From NCBI GenBank assembly GCA_021647145.1, contig JAKIVF010000078.1:1-16604 (forward strand): a DNA stretch of 16,604 nucleotides, given 5' to 3'. A program made the position numbers and the translations under genes. Positions 1 through 6,791 of this stretch are shown here, one piece after another. Source of the DNA: Methylococcaceae bacterium (GTDB lineage Bacteria > Pseudomonadota > Gammaproteobacteria > Methylococcales > Methylomonadaceae). Under the pieces are notes generated by a model. The model worked only from the letters and a program-made list of their open reading frames with translations. It searched no databases and was not told the DNA's origin. Within the stretch, counting starts at the first letter, position 1, and each line of letters opens with the position of its first letter.

Positions 1-1
1 T

Positions 2-868
2 GTTATTCCACAGATAATAAGAACTTTACCCAGCAAAAACGTGCAATACAAAAAAATTACCTTCCCTACTCTTTGCCCTGTTTGCCAATCTGAAATTGTC
101 CGAATTGAAGGTGAGTCTATTGCTCGTTGTAGTGGGGGCTTATATTGCCCAGCCCAACGCAAAGAAGCCATTCAATATTTTGCCTCTAGAAAAGCAATGA
201 ATGTTGACGGCTTAGGCGAAAAAGTCGTTGATTTATTAGTTGATGAAGCATTAATCAATAACCCTGCTGATTTATTTGCTTTAACAGCTGAACAATTAAT
301 TCCTTTAGAAAGAATGGGAGCTAAAAAGGCTAAAAATTTGATCAATGCTCTGACAAAATCAAAATCTACTTCATTAACTAAATTTTTACTTTCTCTCGGT
401 ATTAGAGAAGTAGGGGAAGCGACAGCAAAAAACATAGCAGAACACTTTTTAACCTTGGAGGCTATATCACAGGCAGATGAAGAAGCTCTGCAGGAAGTTG
501 ATGATGTAGGTGTTGTTGTGGCTAAACATGTCAATTATTTCTTTCGTCAGCCTCATAATATAGAAGTTATTGATGCTCTGATTAAAGCAGGTGTTAATTG
601 GCCTGAAATAAAAGCAAAAGAAACACAAACTCTACCTTTAGCTGGAAAAACCTATGTTTTGACCGGTACCTTACAACAATTAAAAAGAAATAAAGCCAAA
701 GCATCACTTCAAGCTCTAGGAGCCAAGGTTTCTGGTAGTGTTTCAAGTAAAACAGATTGTGTTGTGGCAGGAGAATCAGCAGGATCAAAACTATCCAAAG
801 CTCAAGAATTAAACATTCCAATTATTGATGAAGAAGAATTAATCGAACTGTTATCCCACAATATTTAA
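2..868 (+). CDS. ligA: NAD-dependent DNA ligase, C-terminal part (5' end outside window)
   Basis: This is the C-terminal 288 residues of LigA, which seals nicks in duplex DNA using NAD+ during replication and repair. The reading frame is open from base 2 with the family-typical VIPQII at the end of the OB fold, so the GTG at 41 is not the true start and the gene begins upstream of the window. Visible domains are a four-cysteine zinc finger (fragment residues C25, C28, C43, C49), a helix-hairpin-helix region with repeated G-x-G turns (about 60-200), and a C-terminal BRCT domain starting near LPLAGKTYVLTGTL (about the last 75 residues). The adenylation domain with its KxDG lysine is not in the window. 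The stop is TAA at 866-868 and no clear terminator follows. Identification is firm; integrity of the missing half cannot be judged. Confidence 0.96.
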   Translation, partial: VIPQIIRTLPSKNVQYKKITFPTLCPVCQSEIVRIEGESIARCSGGLYCPAQRKEAIQYFASRKAMNVDGLGEKVVDLLVDEALINNPADLFALTAEQLIPLERMGAKKAKNLINALTKSKSTSLTKFLLSLGIREVGEATAKNIAEHFLTLEAISQADEEALQEVDDVGVVVAKHVNYFFRQPHNIEVIDALIKAGVNWPEIKAKETQTLPLAGKTYVLTGTLQQLKRNKAKASLQALGAKVSGSVSSKTDCVVAGESAGSKLSKAQELNIPIIDEEELIELLSHNI

Positions 869-1383
869 ATATTTCAGAAAAAAAGTTTCAATTAATTTTC
901 TTTGACTTTCTATTAAAACCAAAGATTCAAGTTTTTGACTGAGGCAGCTGAAAATAAATATCCCTCACATTTTACAAAAATTTCCCTGATTACTCATAAG
1001 CTTCCGCTAAAATAGCAGATGACCTGTAAGGCATTGAAAAAAAGAACATCTAGTTGTGAAAATTTAACTTGAATTAATTTAAAATTAACCCTTATTTTTC
1101 ATAACATTACTTATAGATTTTTATAATGGCGAAAGCTTATAAGGAGTCGGATAGAGCTTTGTTGAATAGTTTCCATTAAGAACTAGGCTATAATCATTTC
1201 TAGAGAAAAGAGGATATTTATTTTTTAGAGTTGAACAATCTATGTCTTGATTCTATGCCGATAGGGCATCATTTTCAACCTCAGCTGTTACACAGAGTTA
1301 TTTATAGAGTCTTTTGTTAACGCATTCTTTTTTTACAATATCAAAATATTCCGGATATCACTATCTCTCGCCCAGTCTACGAT
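869..1383. other. Gene-free spacer between ligA and the TauE/SafE permease
   Basis: No credible gene is seen in these 515 bases. They hold the decayed inverted-repeat element at 985-1150 and a small hairpin (ATGCC 1255-1259, loop GATAG, GGCAT 1265-1269) with no T-run on either side. ligA (plus) and the permease gene (minus) converge here, so termination signals would be expected, but no canonical intrinsic terminator is visible. Confidence 0.6.
985..1150. repeat. Decayed copy of the CCTGATTAC-ended MITE-like element
   Basis: The left end reads CCTGATTACTCATAAGCTTC (985-1004), matching the left end of the intact copy at 5940 with two mismatches over 20 bases. The interior keeps recognisable blocks of that copy, including GAAAATTTAACTT and TTATTTTTCATAA, in the same order. 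The right end (about 1128-1150) is a degraded counterpart with GGCGAAAGCTTATAAGG. The copy is about 166 bp, shorter than the 183 bp of the intact copy, and no convincing target duplication remains. It is an old insertion of the same family. Confidence 0.8.
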
Positions 1384-2226
1384 TCACCCGCCGTACTTAT
1401 TTAATATTGAACTCACCCAACAGAACTGAGCCTTGCCTTCTACGTTTAAACAAATACTTTGGTACAAGTTTAATAAACCCAGAATACTTACCACAACAAG
1501 ACCTGCTCCAACCCATTGCTTGAAAACCTGATCATTTTGAATGATTTTGTTATGCGCCTTTAAACCCATGACATGCCCAATGGCCGCAGCTGGAATTAAG
1601 CTTAATGCTTCAATAAAATGTAAATTAACGGACAATGTGATAAAGGTTACCATTTTGATCGTAACTATTGTAAACCATAGAACAAATAACGTATTTCGTA
1701 AACGTTCTCGATTTACATTGCGCATAAAAACAGCAACCATTAAAGGCGCACCAGTTAATGACATACCAGCCACATAACCACCAATCATCAATAAAAGCTT
1801 ATCTGCCCACCCGTGTTGACTTTTAATAACGCGATTTAACACCCAAATTACACCGTAAAATAGTGTTATGGCATAAATAAATAAGTTAAGCCAGATTGCC
1901 GGCATATTAACCAACCCAAAGACACCAGCTAACGCTGGCGGAATAATAAACCATAGTGCTTGACGTAAATAAACCCAATCAACATGATGCAAACGTCGAC
2001 TTAAGGTCAGTCCTGAAAAGAACAGTAAATGTGTACCTATAACAGGTAACCAAAGTAATAAATCAGGCCTGATAAATAACATCAACGGCAGGCCTAGTGC
2101 CGCCCCGCCAAACCCTAATCCAGTCCGTACAAATCCCGTCCATACAAATAGTAAGCAAACAACAAGTGTTTCTGAATGCGTTAAATCAAAGAGAAAAGAG
2201 TCAGGTAGAATAAACAAATTAGTCAT
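1384..2226 (-). CDS. TauE/SafE family membrane permease (putative sulfite/organosulfonate-type exporter)
   Basis: A 280-residue polytopic inner-membrane protein with about eight hydrophobic segments. It shows the two-repeat pattern of the TauE/SafE family: an N-terminal glycine-rich segment GLGFGGAALGLPL (about 36-48) and a second one, GGYVAGMSLTGAPLM (about 149-163), at the start of the second half. Family members export sulfite, sulfoacetate or related anions, or have unknown cargo; nothing nearby (no sulfur-metabolism gene) points to the substrate here. The ATG at 2224-2226 gives a compact N-terminus, but no strong ribosome binding site precedes it. The C-terminal tail (about residues 258-280) is hydrophilic and contains two cysteines (C259, C269). 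The gene stands alone, divergent from the DUF937 gene. Confidence 0.85.
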   Translation of the reverse strand: MTNLFILPDSFLFDLTHSETLVVCLLFVWTGFVRTGLGFGGAALGLPLMLFIRPDLLLWLPVIGTHLLFFSGLTLSRRLHHVDWVYLRQALWFIIPPALAGVFGLVNMPAIWLNLFIYAITLFYGVIWVLNRVIKSQHGWADKLLLMIGGYVAGMSLTGAPLMVAVFMRNVNRERLRNTLFVLWFTIVTIKMVTFITLSVNLHFIEALSLIPAAAIGHVMGLKAHNKIIQNDQVFKQWVGAGLVVVSILGLLNLYQSICLNVEGKAQFCWVSSILNKYGG

Positions 2227-2645
2227 AAAATGAAGTAGAAAACTGAATATTGCCTCGCTCTATAAGGAAAGCCTTATAGGGTCGCTGTTACGTTCCACAA
2301 CACAATAGCATCACCAAATACTCTATCATTAATAGGTATCAGAAAAAAATGGATTCTTTTGCTATTTTGAGATACAAACTCAGAGAATTTTTCAGGACTG
2401 ACTAATTAATGTCTTTTATTTTTTCATGGTGTCAGCCATATCACTGAACTTAGACATCACGATAATTCCCTGTTAGAATCTCTATTACTGAATAGAACAA
2501 TACTTAATTAAAAAGTATACCTTAGCTTTATTTTAGAGTTATATTCAAGGTGTACTTATCTTGTAGTAATAGAAGAATTTATACTCCAACATTTATTTTG
2601 GAGTTACTCATCAAATTAAAACTAAAGAAATGGGAGAGTCCTTCA
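2227..2645. promoter_or_regulatory. Divergent intergenic region with two inverted repeats
   Basis: This 419-base region separates the divergent permease and DUF937 genes and must hold both promoters. Two perfect small inverted repeats are seen. One is CTATAAGG (2260-2267), a 4-base loop, and CCTTATAG (2272-2279), placed in the leader of the permease gene. The other is ATACTT (2500-2505), 7 bases, and AAGTAT (2513-2518), operator-like and about 130 bases before the DUF937 start. Neither has a T-run. No promoter hexamers stand out clearly enough to call. Confidence 0.4.
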
Positions 2646-3701
2646 ATGTCATTTAATCTCGTTGATCTAATTAAAAATGAACTTGGCGATGTTGTAATTG
2701 ATCAAGTTTCAAGCCTTTTGGGTGAGCCTAAAGAAAGCACCGAAAATGCTGTTAATGGTTCCGTTGCCGGAATTTTAGATGGTTTATTAACCTCTTCATC
2801 AAAAGAAGGAGGTGCTGCAAAACTTGCCAACACTCTTAGCCAGATGGATGATGGGCTATTAGGGAATTTTGCAAGTATGCTTTCTGGTGGTGACCATAGC
2901 TCATTAATAGGAACAGGTACAAAACTTCTAGGGTCATTAATGGGTAATGGCGCAATATCAAAAATTGCAACAGCCATTGCTGGTTTCAGCGGTATTAAAA
3001 GTAAATCAGCTACGTCTTTAATAGGCCTTGTTGCCCCTCTTATTTTGAGCGTAATTCGAAAAAAAATGAGCAGTGATAATCTTGACGCGAATGGACTTCT
3101 ATCTATGCTCCAAGGGCAAAAAGACAATATTTCTAAAGCAATGCCTGCAGGCATGCTAGGCATTACTGACAATTCAAAAACTGAAACTTACCAAACACCT
3201 AGAACGGAAACGACTCAAGGACCAAGATACGGAAAACTATTGTGGATTCCCTTACTATTGCTTATTGGTTTACTTTCTTATTTCCTTCTTCCTAAATTAT
3301 TACCTTATGATAGTGTATTAGATGCTCCATTAACATCTGACACCGACGATACTATTTCAGCTATTGACAATGAACCTTCTGATTATGTAAATATTGGCAG
3401 TGATCTTGGTAATATTGTTAACTCAGTCACAGATACACTGAGTACAGTGACTGATGCAGACACAGCAACAAAAGCGGCAGTTCAAATTAGCGAAGCTACA
3501 TCTAAAATTAGTACGTTGTCTGAGGTATTTAATAAATTACCTGGCCCTGCAAAATCAACTATTAGTAGTTTGGCTGAAAACAAAATCTCTACTCTTGAAT
3601 CTCATATAAATAAAGTAGTTACGATACCTGGAGTAGGGCCTATTTTAAAGCCATCACTTGATACATTAATGCAGACATTAACTTCATTTTCAGTATCTTA
3701 A
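2646..3701 (+). CDS. DUF937 (YidB-like) protein with one membrane anchor and a C-terminal domain of unknown function
   Basis: A 351-residue protein. I chose the ATG at 2646 because GGGAG at 2632-2636 lies at ribosome-binding distance and the protein then starts with MSFNLVDLIKNEL, the usual DUF937 beginning; the frame is open further upstream but those residues look non-coding. Residues about 1-170 form the DUF937 region: amphipathic helices, a glycine-rich stretch (GGDHSSLIGTGTKLLGSLMGNG) and a LIGLVAPLILSVIRKK helix. A single transmembrane segment lies at about 199-219. Residues 222-351 are acidic, then helical and Ser/Thr-rich, ending near IPGVGPILKPSLDTLMQTL. The role of DUF937 proteins is not established, and I do not recognise the C-terminal part. 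The rhomboid gene follows on the same strand after 158 bases with a strong hairpin in between, so co-transcription is uncertain. Confidence 0.8.
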   Translation: MSFNLVDLIKNELGDVVIDQVSSLLGEPKESTENAVNGSVAGILDGLLTSSSKEGGAAKLANTLSQMDDGLLGNFASMLSGGDHSSLIGTGTKLLGSLMGNGAISKIATAIAGFSGIKSKSATSLIGLVAPLILSVIRKKMSSDNLDANGLLSMLQGQKDNISKAMPAGMLGITDNSKTETYQTPRTETTQGPRYGKLLWIPLLLLIGLLSYFLLPKLLPYDSVLDAPLTSDTDDTISAIDNEPSDYVNIGSDLGNIVNSVTDTLSTVTDADTATKAAVQISEATSKISTLSEVFNKLPGPAKSTISSLAENKISTLESHINKVVTIPGVGPILKPSLDTLMQTLTSFSVS

Positions 3702-3723
3702 ATTAATATTTTCTTTATTTTTT

Positions 3724-3758
3724 ATTGGGTTACCGGAGTAAACTACCGGCAACCCAAT
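3724..3758 (+). terminator. Strong hairpin after the DUF937 gene, possible terminator
   Basis: ATTGGGTT (3724-3731), one unpaired A and CCGG (3733-3736) pair with CCGG (3746-3749), one unpaired C and AACCCAAT (3751-3758), around a 9-base loop. The stem has 12 pairs and is GC-rich for this DNA. It begins 23 bases after the stop codon. The T-rich stretch lies before the stem rather than after it, so it is not a textbook intrinsic terminator; it may work as a 3'-end protecting hairpin. Confidence 0.5.
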
Positions 3759-3859
3759 CGACCCTCCCTCTTTAGTTAATCCAAACGAAGTATATTCAAA
3801 TTAGTTAGTTTATAACTGCCGTAAAAGAGTTCTATTTAAGAGCAAAACAGGTAAACCCA

Positions 3860-4555
3860 ATGATTCCTATTCATGATAATAACCCTACCTCTATTACACC
3901 TTATGTTACCTATTTATTCATCACAATCTGTGTTCTAGTTTTTCTTTGGGAGCTAACTTTAGCAGAACAACTTGAAGGTGTTTTTTATAGCTTAGGTGTA
4001 GTACCTGCTTTATTAGTGGGCGATGGATTCCTACCCGCCGAACAAGTCATAATACCGGCTTGGTTAAGTATATTTACGTCCATGTTTATGCATGGTGGCT
4101 GGATGCATTTAATTGGAAATATGCTATATCTTTGGGTTTTTGGAAATAATATTGAAGATGCCATGGGACATGGCCGCTTTATCATTTTTTATTTATTATG
4201 CGGCATCGCGGCCGTTTTTTCGCAAGTGATACCAGAGCCAAACTCTATCATCCCAATGATAGGGGCAAGTGGTGCTATTTCAGGCATCTTAGGTGCATAC
4301 TTACTACTTTACCCGCGTGCTCAAGTTCTTATGGCTATTCCATTAGGAATAATGTTTTTCACAAGGCGTATCCCTGCAATTTATGTCTTATTATTTTGGT
4401 TTGCAATACAGTTATTCAGTTCTTATACAAACGATGGTCAACAAGGTGGTGTTGCCCTTGGTGCCCACATAGGTGGTTTTATTGCAGGCTTGGCATTAAT
4501 TCCTTTTTTTAGATACAAGCATCATCCTATCCATTTCTTTGGTAAAAGATATTAG
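3860..4555 (+). CDS. Rhomboid family intramembrane serine protease
   Basis: A 231-residue polytopic membrane protein with the rhomboid catalytic set: HxxxN (H83, N87) in HLIGNMLYLWVFG, the nucleophile in GASGAISG (S137) and the second dyad residue in GAHIGGFIAGL (H203). Rhomboids cleave transmembrane substrates inside the bilayer; the substrate here is unknown. The loop between the first two helices (about residues 36-70) is long, as in the common bacterial subgroup with an L1 loop. All catalytic residues are intact, so activity is expected. The ATG at 3860 has a modest AGGT motif 8 bases upstream. It stands between the DUF937 gene and the convergent aldolase gene. Family assignment is firm, with nothing to indicate the physiological role. 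Confidence 0.93.
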   Translation: MIPIHDNNPTSITPYVTYLFITICVLVFLWELTLAEQLEGVFYSLGVVPALLVGDGFLPAEQVIIPAWLSIFTSMFMHGGWMHLIGNMLYLWVFGNNIEDAMGHGRFIIFYLLCGIAAVFSQVIPEPNSIIPMIGASGAISGILGAYLLLYPRAQVLMAIPLGIMFFTRRIPAIYVLLFWFAIQLFSSYTNDGQQGGVALGAHIGGFIAGLALIPFFRYKHHPIHFFGKRY

Positions 4556-4569
4556 GTGGTTTTAATCAT

Positions 4570-5244
4570 TTAACTTTCAAAAGAAAGTTTATCACCAAAT
4601 ACATTTATCCAATCTTGACTAAATTGTTGAACCGCAGAATCAACCGCAGGATGCTCTAACATTTGAATCGCTATATCTACCGGTATTGTTATTGCCTTAA
4701 CCCCCAGTTTCATTACCTCAATCACTTGTAACGTATTTTTAAAACTAGCGGGTAATAGTTTACAGTCCAAGTCTTGCTGAGTAAGAAGCAACTGCAAATC
4801 AGAGACTACTTTTATTCCATCATTACCCATGGTATCCATCCGATTAACATAAGGAGCCAAATAATCAGCACCACTTAATGCGGCTAAAATACCTTGCTGT
4901 ACACTATAAATAGCTGTTGCTAATACAGGTATATTCTGCTGCTTAATTTTTTTTATCGCGGCAAGACCTGTTTCAGTAGCAGGAATTTTCACCACAATGT
5001 CATAGGGCAATGAGTTTATTTTAAATGCCTCATCTACTATCTCATCTAGAATTTGACTCACAACTTGAATATGAAAGCGAGCTTCGCTTCCGATTACATT
5101 TGCTAATTCAGGCAATACATGGTTAACACCTCGTCCAGCTTTTGCTAATATTGATGGGTTTGTAGTCACGCCTTTTAATGGTAAACACGCGTTTAATCGG
5201 CTCACTTGATTAATATCAACCGTGTCTAAATAGAGTTCAATCAT
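4570..5244 (-). CDS. fsa: Fructose-6-phosphate aldolase (small transaldolase family, FSA type)
   Basis: A 224-residue cytosolic enzyme of the short transaldolase/FSA family, closely resembling E. coli FsaA along its length (MIELYLDTVD, LKGVTTNPSI, VVKIPATETGLAAIK, ADYLAPYVNRMD). The Schiff-base lysine is K86. Two residues favour aldolase over transaldolase chemistry: Q60 (RFHIQVVS), where transaldolases carry Glu, and Y132 (APYVNR), equivalent to the FSA active-site Tyr131. Such enzymes split fructose 6-phosphate into dihydroxyacetone and glyceraldehyde 3-phosphate, or run the reverse; the metabolic role is often unclear. The start ATG overlaps the stop of the upstream membrane-protein gene as ATGA, which suggests translational coupling. 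It converges with the rhomboid gene with only 14 bases between stops. Confidence 0.9.
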   Translation of the reverse strand: MIELYLDTVDINQVSRLNACLPLKGVTTNPSILAKAGRGVNHVLPELANVIGSEARFHIQVVSQILDEIVDEAFKINSLPYDIVVKIPATETGLAAIKKIKQQNIPVLATAIYSVQQGILAALSGADYLAPYVNRMDTMGNDGIKVVSDLQLLLTQQDLDCKLLPASFKNTLQVIEVMKLGVKAITIPVDIAIQMLEHPAVDSAVQQFSQDWINVFGDKLSFES

Positions 5245-5852
5245 TTAGTCTCGCGCTTAAAAGTAGAAGGGGATTTTATATATTTCTCCACGTAAGGTTT
5301 AAAAACCAAATAGTGAGATTTCACACTAGAAATAAACCCTTCTTCACCAAAATATTGCAGGATAAGTGATTTAAATTTTATTTTTATTTCAACTTTTTTT
5401 GTTTTTATATAGATATAAACAGATGAATTAATTAATTTTTCTAACAACCCCATAATGTATTCATAAGATGTTTTTAACCATTGAAAGGTCATTAATTTAT
5501 CTTTAGTTAAATCAAAAAGCCAAAAAGTAAAAATAGCAACAGGGATTTTACACGCATAGACACCAATCGAAGTAAAAATATAACCATTAACAAGACAAAA
5601 CCCAGAAACAAGTCCAAGCACCTCGGTAATTAGTAAAATCACAATAAACACTGTTAATAAAAGATGCCGGTTCATCTCTAAAAATGTTGTTTGAAGAGCA
5701 TCAAATAAAGCCAGGCTTTTAATGTAATGAACAACGGGCCTGACAAAAACATTCCATATTAATTCTTCAAATATGATGTAACCAATAACAATGATACTTT
5801 CAAATACTTTAATAACAAAATTTTTTGTTTTTATTTTTTTTATAATTGTCAT
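5241..5852 (-). CDS. Small membrane protein of unknown function, coupled to the aldolase gene
   Basis: A 203-residue protein with hydrophobic segments at about 18-36, 64-88 and 93-113, then a charged, lysine-rich C-terminal part (about 115-203). The phrase IIFEELIWNVFVRPVVHYIKSL, a long hydrophobic hairpin and a following Phe/Leu-rich segment recall a widespread but uncharacterised proteobacterial membrane protein family; this is recall, not a search result. The stop codon overlaps the aldolase ATG (ATGA, 5241-5244), so the two are probably one transcript. No clear ribosome binding site precedes the ATG at 5850-5852, and base composition is very AT-rich at both ends. The function is unknown. 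Confidence 0.75.
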   Translation of the reverse strand: MTIIKKIKTKNFVIKVFESIIVIGYIIFEELIWNVFVRPVVHYIKSLALFDALQTTFLEMNRHLLLTVFIVILLITEVLGLVSGFCLVNGYIFTSIGVYACKIPVAIFTFWLFDLTKDKLMTFQWLKTSYEYIMGLLEKLINSSVYIYIKTKKVEIKIKFKSLILQYFGEEGFISSVKSHYLVFKPYVEKYIKSPSTFKRETK

Positions 5853-5931
5853 TGTTGAAAAAAATATCTTAGAAGAAAGTCTGAATTATAGGGTAATAAT
5901 ACTAATTGAGATGCCCTTATTTGCACCAATT

Positions 5932-6130
5932 TAGAGTTTCCTGATTACCCACAAGCTTCCGCCGAATCAGTAGATGACTTGTAAGATATTGAAAAATAAT
6001 AAATATCTATTAATGAAAATTTAACTTAAACTTTTAACTTTGATCAGGTTAAAAAATAACCATTATTTTTCATAAGATTACATTTAGCTTTTTAAAGTGG
6101 CGGAAGCTTGTGGGTAATCAGGTAGAGTTT
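5932..6130. mobile_element. Intact MITE-like element (183 bp) with perfect 24-bp inverted ends and 8-bp target duplication
   Basis: The element is 5940-6122. Its left end (5940-5963, starting CCTGATTACCCACAAGC) is the exact reverse complement of its right end (6099-6122). TAGAGTTT flanks it directly on both sides (5932-5939 and 6123-6130), the footprint of a transposition event. The interior is AT-rich (it includes AAAAAATAACC and the sub-terminal GCTTTTTAAAGTGG) and has no coding capacity, so it must be moved in trans. The copy starting at 16480 is identical in inverted orientation over all 125 bases visible there. The 8-bp duplication excludes IS5-type mobilisation and would suit families that make 8-bp duplications; the parent is not in the window. 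Confidence 0.9.
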
Positions 6131-6134
6131 TACT

Positions 6135-6305
6135 CTTAGGACTGAGGATTTAATAACATCCGAAAGTTTGGCGTAGGATTTTTGCTTCACAGGAGTATCA
6201 TTAGAATAGGCGCATAGCACAAGCTACGTAACTATTCTAATGGTGCTTCTGTGGAGCCAAAAGACAAGTCAAAGTTCGGAAGTTATTAAACCCTCAGTCC
6301 TTAAG
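6135..6305. repeat. Long imperfect palindrome (about 171 bp) centred near 6219-6222
   Basis: The two halves are reverse complements over their full length with scattered mismatches and small gaps. Paired blocks include GGACTGAGG (6139-6147) with CCTCAGTCC (6292-6300), TTTAATAAC (6149-6157) with GTTATTAAA (6282-6290), and CATTAGAATAG (6199-6209) with CTATTCTAATG (6232-6242). The tip is a 4-base ACAA loop at 6219-6222 flanked by CGCATAGC and GCTACG. Transcribed from either strand, it would fold into one long hairpin. It lacks the CCTGATTAC ends of its neighbours, and no target duplication is evident. A short open frame across its right half (6240-6422) has no protein-like character. Confidence 0.85.
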
Positions 6306-6414
6306 TTCCGAGCCCCTCAAATTCGAACAATCATTCTCTCTATTACACTTACACTTAATAAAGAAGGGACGCTGGTTTATAACATATTTTTTGTTGGCCA
6401 AACAACAAATCTTA

Positions 6415-6614
6415 TAGAATAACCTGATTACCCATGAGCCTCAGCCAAATGAGAATAGAATCTTTGCAGCTCTCTATAGACCTCGCTATTCCCGAAGTCT
6501 TTTATCGAGAATCTATTATTTGTTAGATTCCTGCTAAGAGAATGCAGGAATGACGGGGTGTTTAGTAGGGTGCTTTTAAAGTGGCTGAGACTCATGGGTA
6601 ATCAGGTAGAATAA
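6415..6614. mobile_element. Second complete MITE-like element (184 bp) with a different interior and its own 8-bp duplication
   Basis: The element is 6423-6606. The ends (6423-6446 and 6583-6606) are inverted repeats with one mismatch in 24, starting CCTGATTACCCATGAGCC. TAGAATAA flanks both sides (6415-6422 and 6607-6614). The sub-terminal GCTTTTAAAGTGGC block and nearly the same length link it to the 5940 element, but the middle differs. It holds GAATCTA/TAGATTC (6509-6515, 6524-6530) and ATTCCTGC/GCAGGAAT (6527-6534, 6544-6551), two stems that overlap and exclude each other. On the minus strand this reads CGTCATTCCTGC, like REP-type intergenic palindromes. It is non-coding. Confidence 0.88.
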
Positions 6615-6709
6615 AGAGTTGTTACTAAGAAAACAGGTAGGAGGCTTGATTAGATAATGAAAGACAGCTAAAAAAGGGGCGTGTACAAACAACAATTATA
6701 GAAAATTTG

Positions 6710-6735
6710 AGCCTATACACACTTCCTTGTAGGCT
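6710..6735 (-). terminator. Weak hairpin downstream of the small exported-protein gene
   Basis: AGCCTA (6710-6715) pairs with TAGGCT (6730-6735) around a 14-base loop. Read on the minus strand, the stem is followed by CAAATTTTC, a short T-rich run, about 57 bases past the stop of the 6792-7106 gene. The stem is only 6 bp, so a terminator role is tentative. Confidence 0.3.
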
Positions 6736-6791
6736 ATATAGTTTTAGTTTAATCTATGATCAAAATCAACAGATAAAAAAACTTCCTCAAC

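Larger units (their letters stand above)
5853..6791. other. Gene-free repeat island
   Basis: These 939 bases contain no believable gene. In order they hold a complete MITE-like element (5940-6122) with its 8-bp duplication, a 171-bp imperfect palindrome (6135-6305), about 110 bases of unassigned DNA with a short inverted repeat (TTGTTG at about 6391, CAACAA at about 6403), a second complete element (6423-6606) with its own duplication, and a 185-base tail reaching the small exported-protein gene. It separates two minus-strand genes, and any promoter for the membrane protein/aldolase pair must lie close to 5853-5939. Confidence 0.75.

Noticed and set aside
41..43. GTG start for a short ligase-like protein
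   Set aside because: The frame continues to the window edge with conserved ligase sequence (VIPQII), so this is the interior of a longer ligA.
594..821. 75-codon open frame opposite ligA
   Set aside because: It is a reverse-strand shadow of the BRCT region with no independent coding signal.
2550..2645. Upstream extension of the DUF937 protein by 32 residues
   Set aside because: The added residues are unlike the family, no ribosome binding site precedes 2550, while GGGAG is well placed before the ATG at 2646.
2702..3172. 156-codon minus-strand frame inside the DUF937 gene
   Set aside because: It is an antisense shadow of the low-complexity Gly/Ser/Leu-rich coding region, without a start signal or family resemblance.
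6135..6305. Integron attC site
   Set aside because: The size is a little large, no GTTRRRY/RYYYAAC core sites bound it, and no integrase or gene-cassette order is present.
6240..6422. 60-codon open frame on the plus strand
   Set aside because: It runs through one arm of the palindrome and into the next element's target duplication. The translation has no domain, no ribosome binding site and no protein-like composition.
5940..6606. One composite transposon bounded by the two MITE-like elements
   Set aside because: Each element has its own distinct 8-bp duplication, so they arrived independently, and no cargo gene lies between them.
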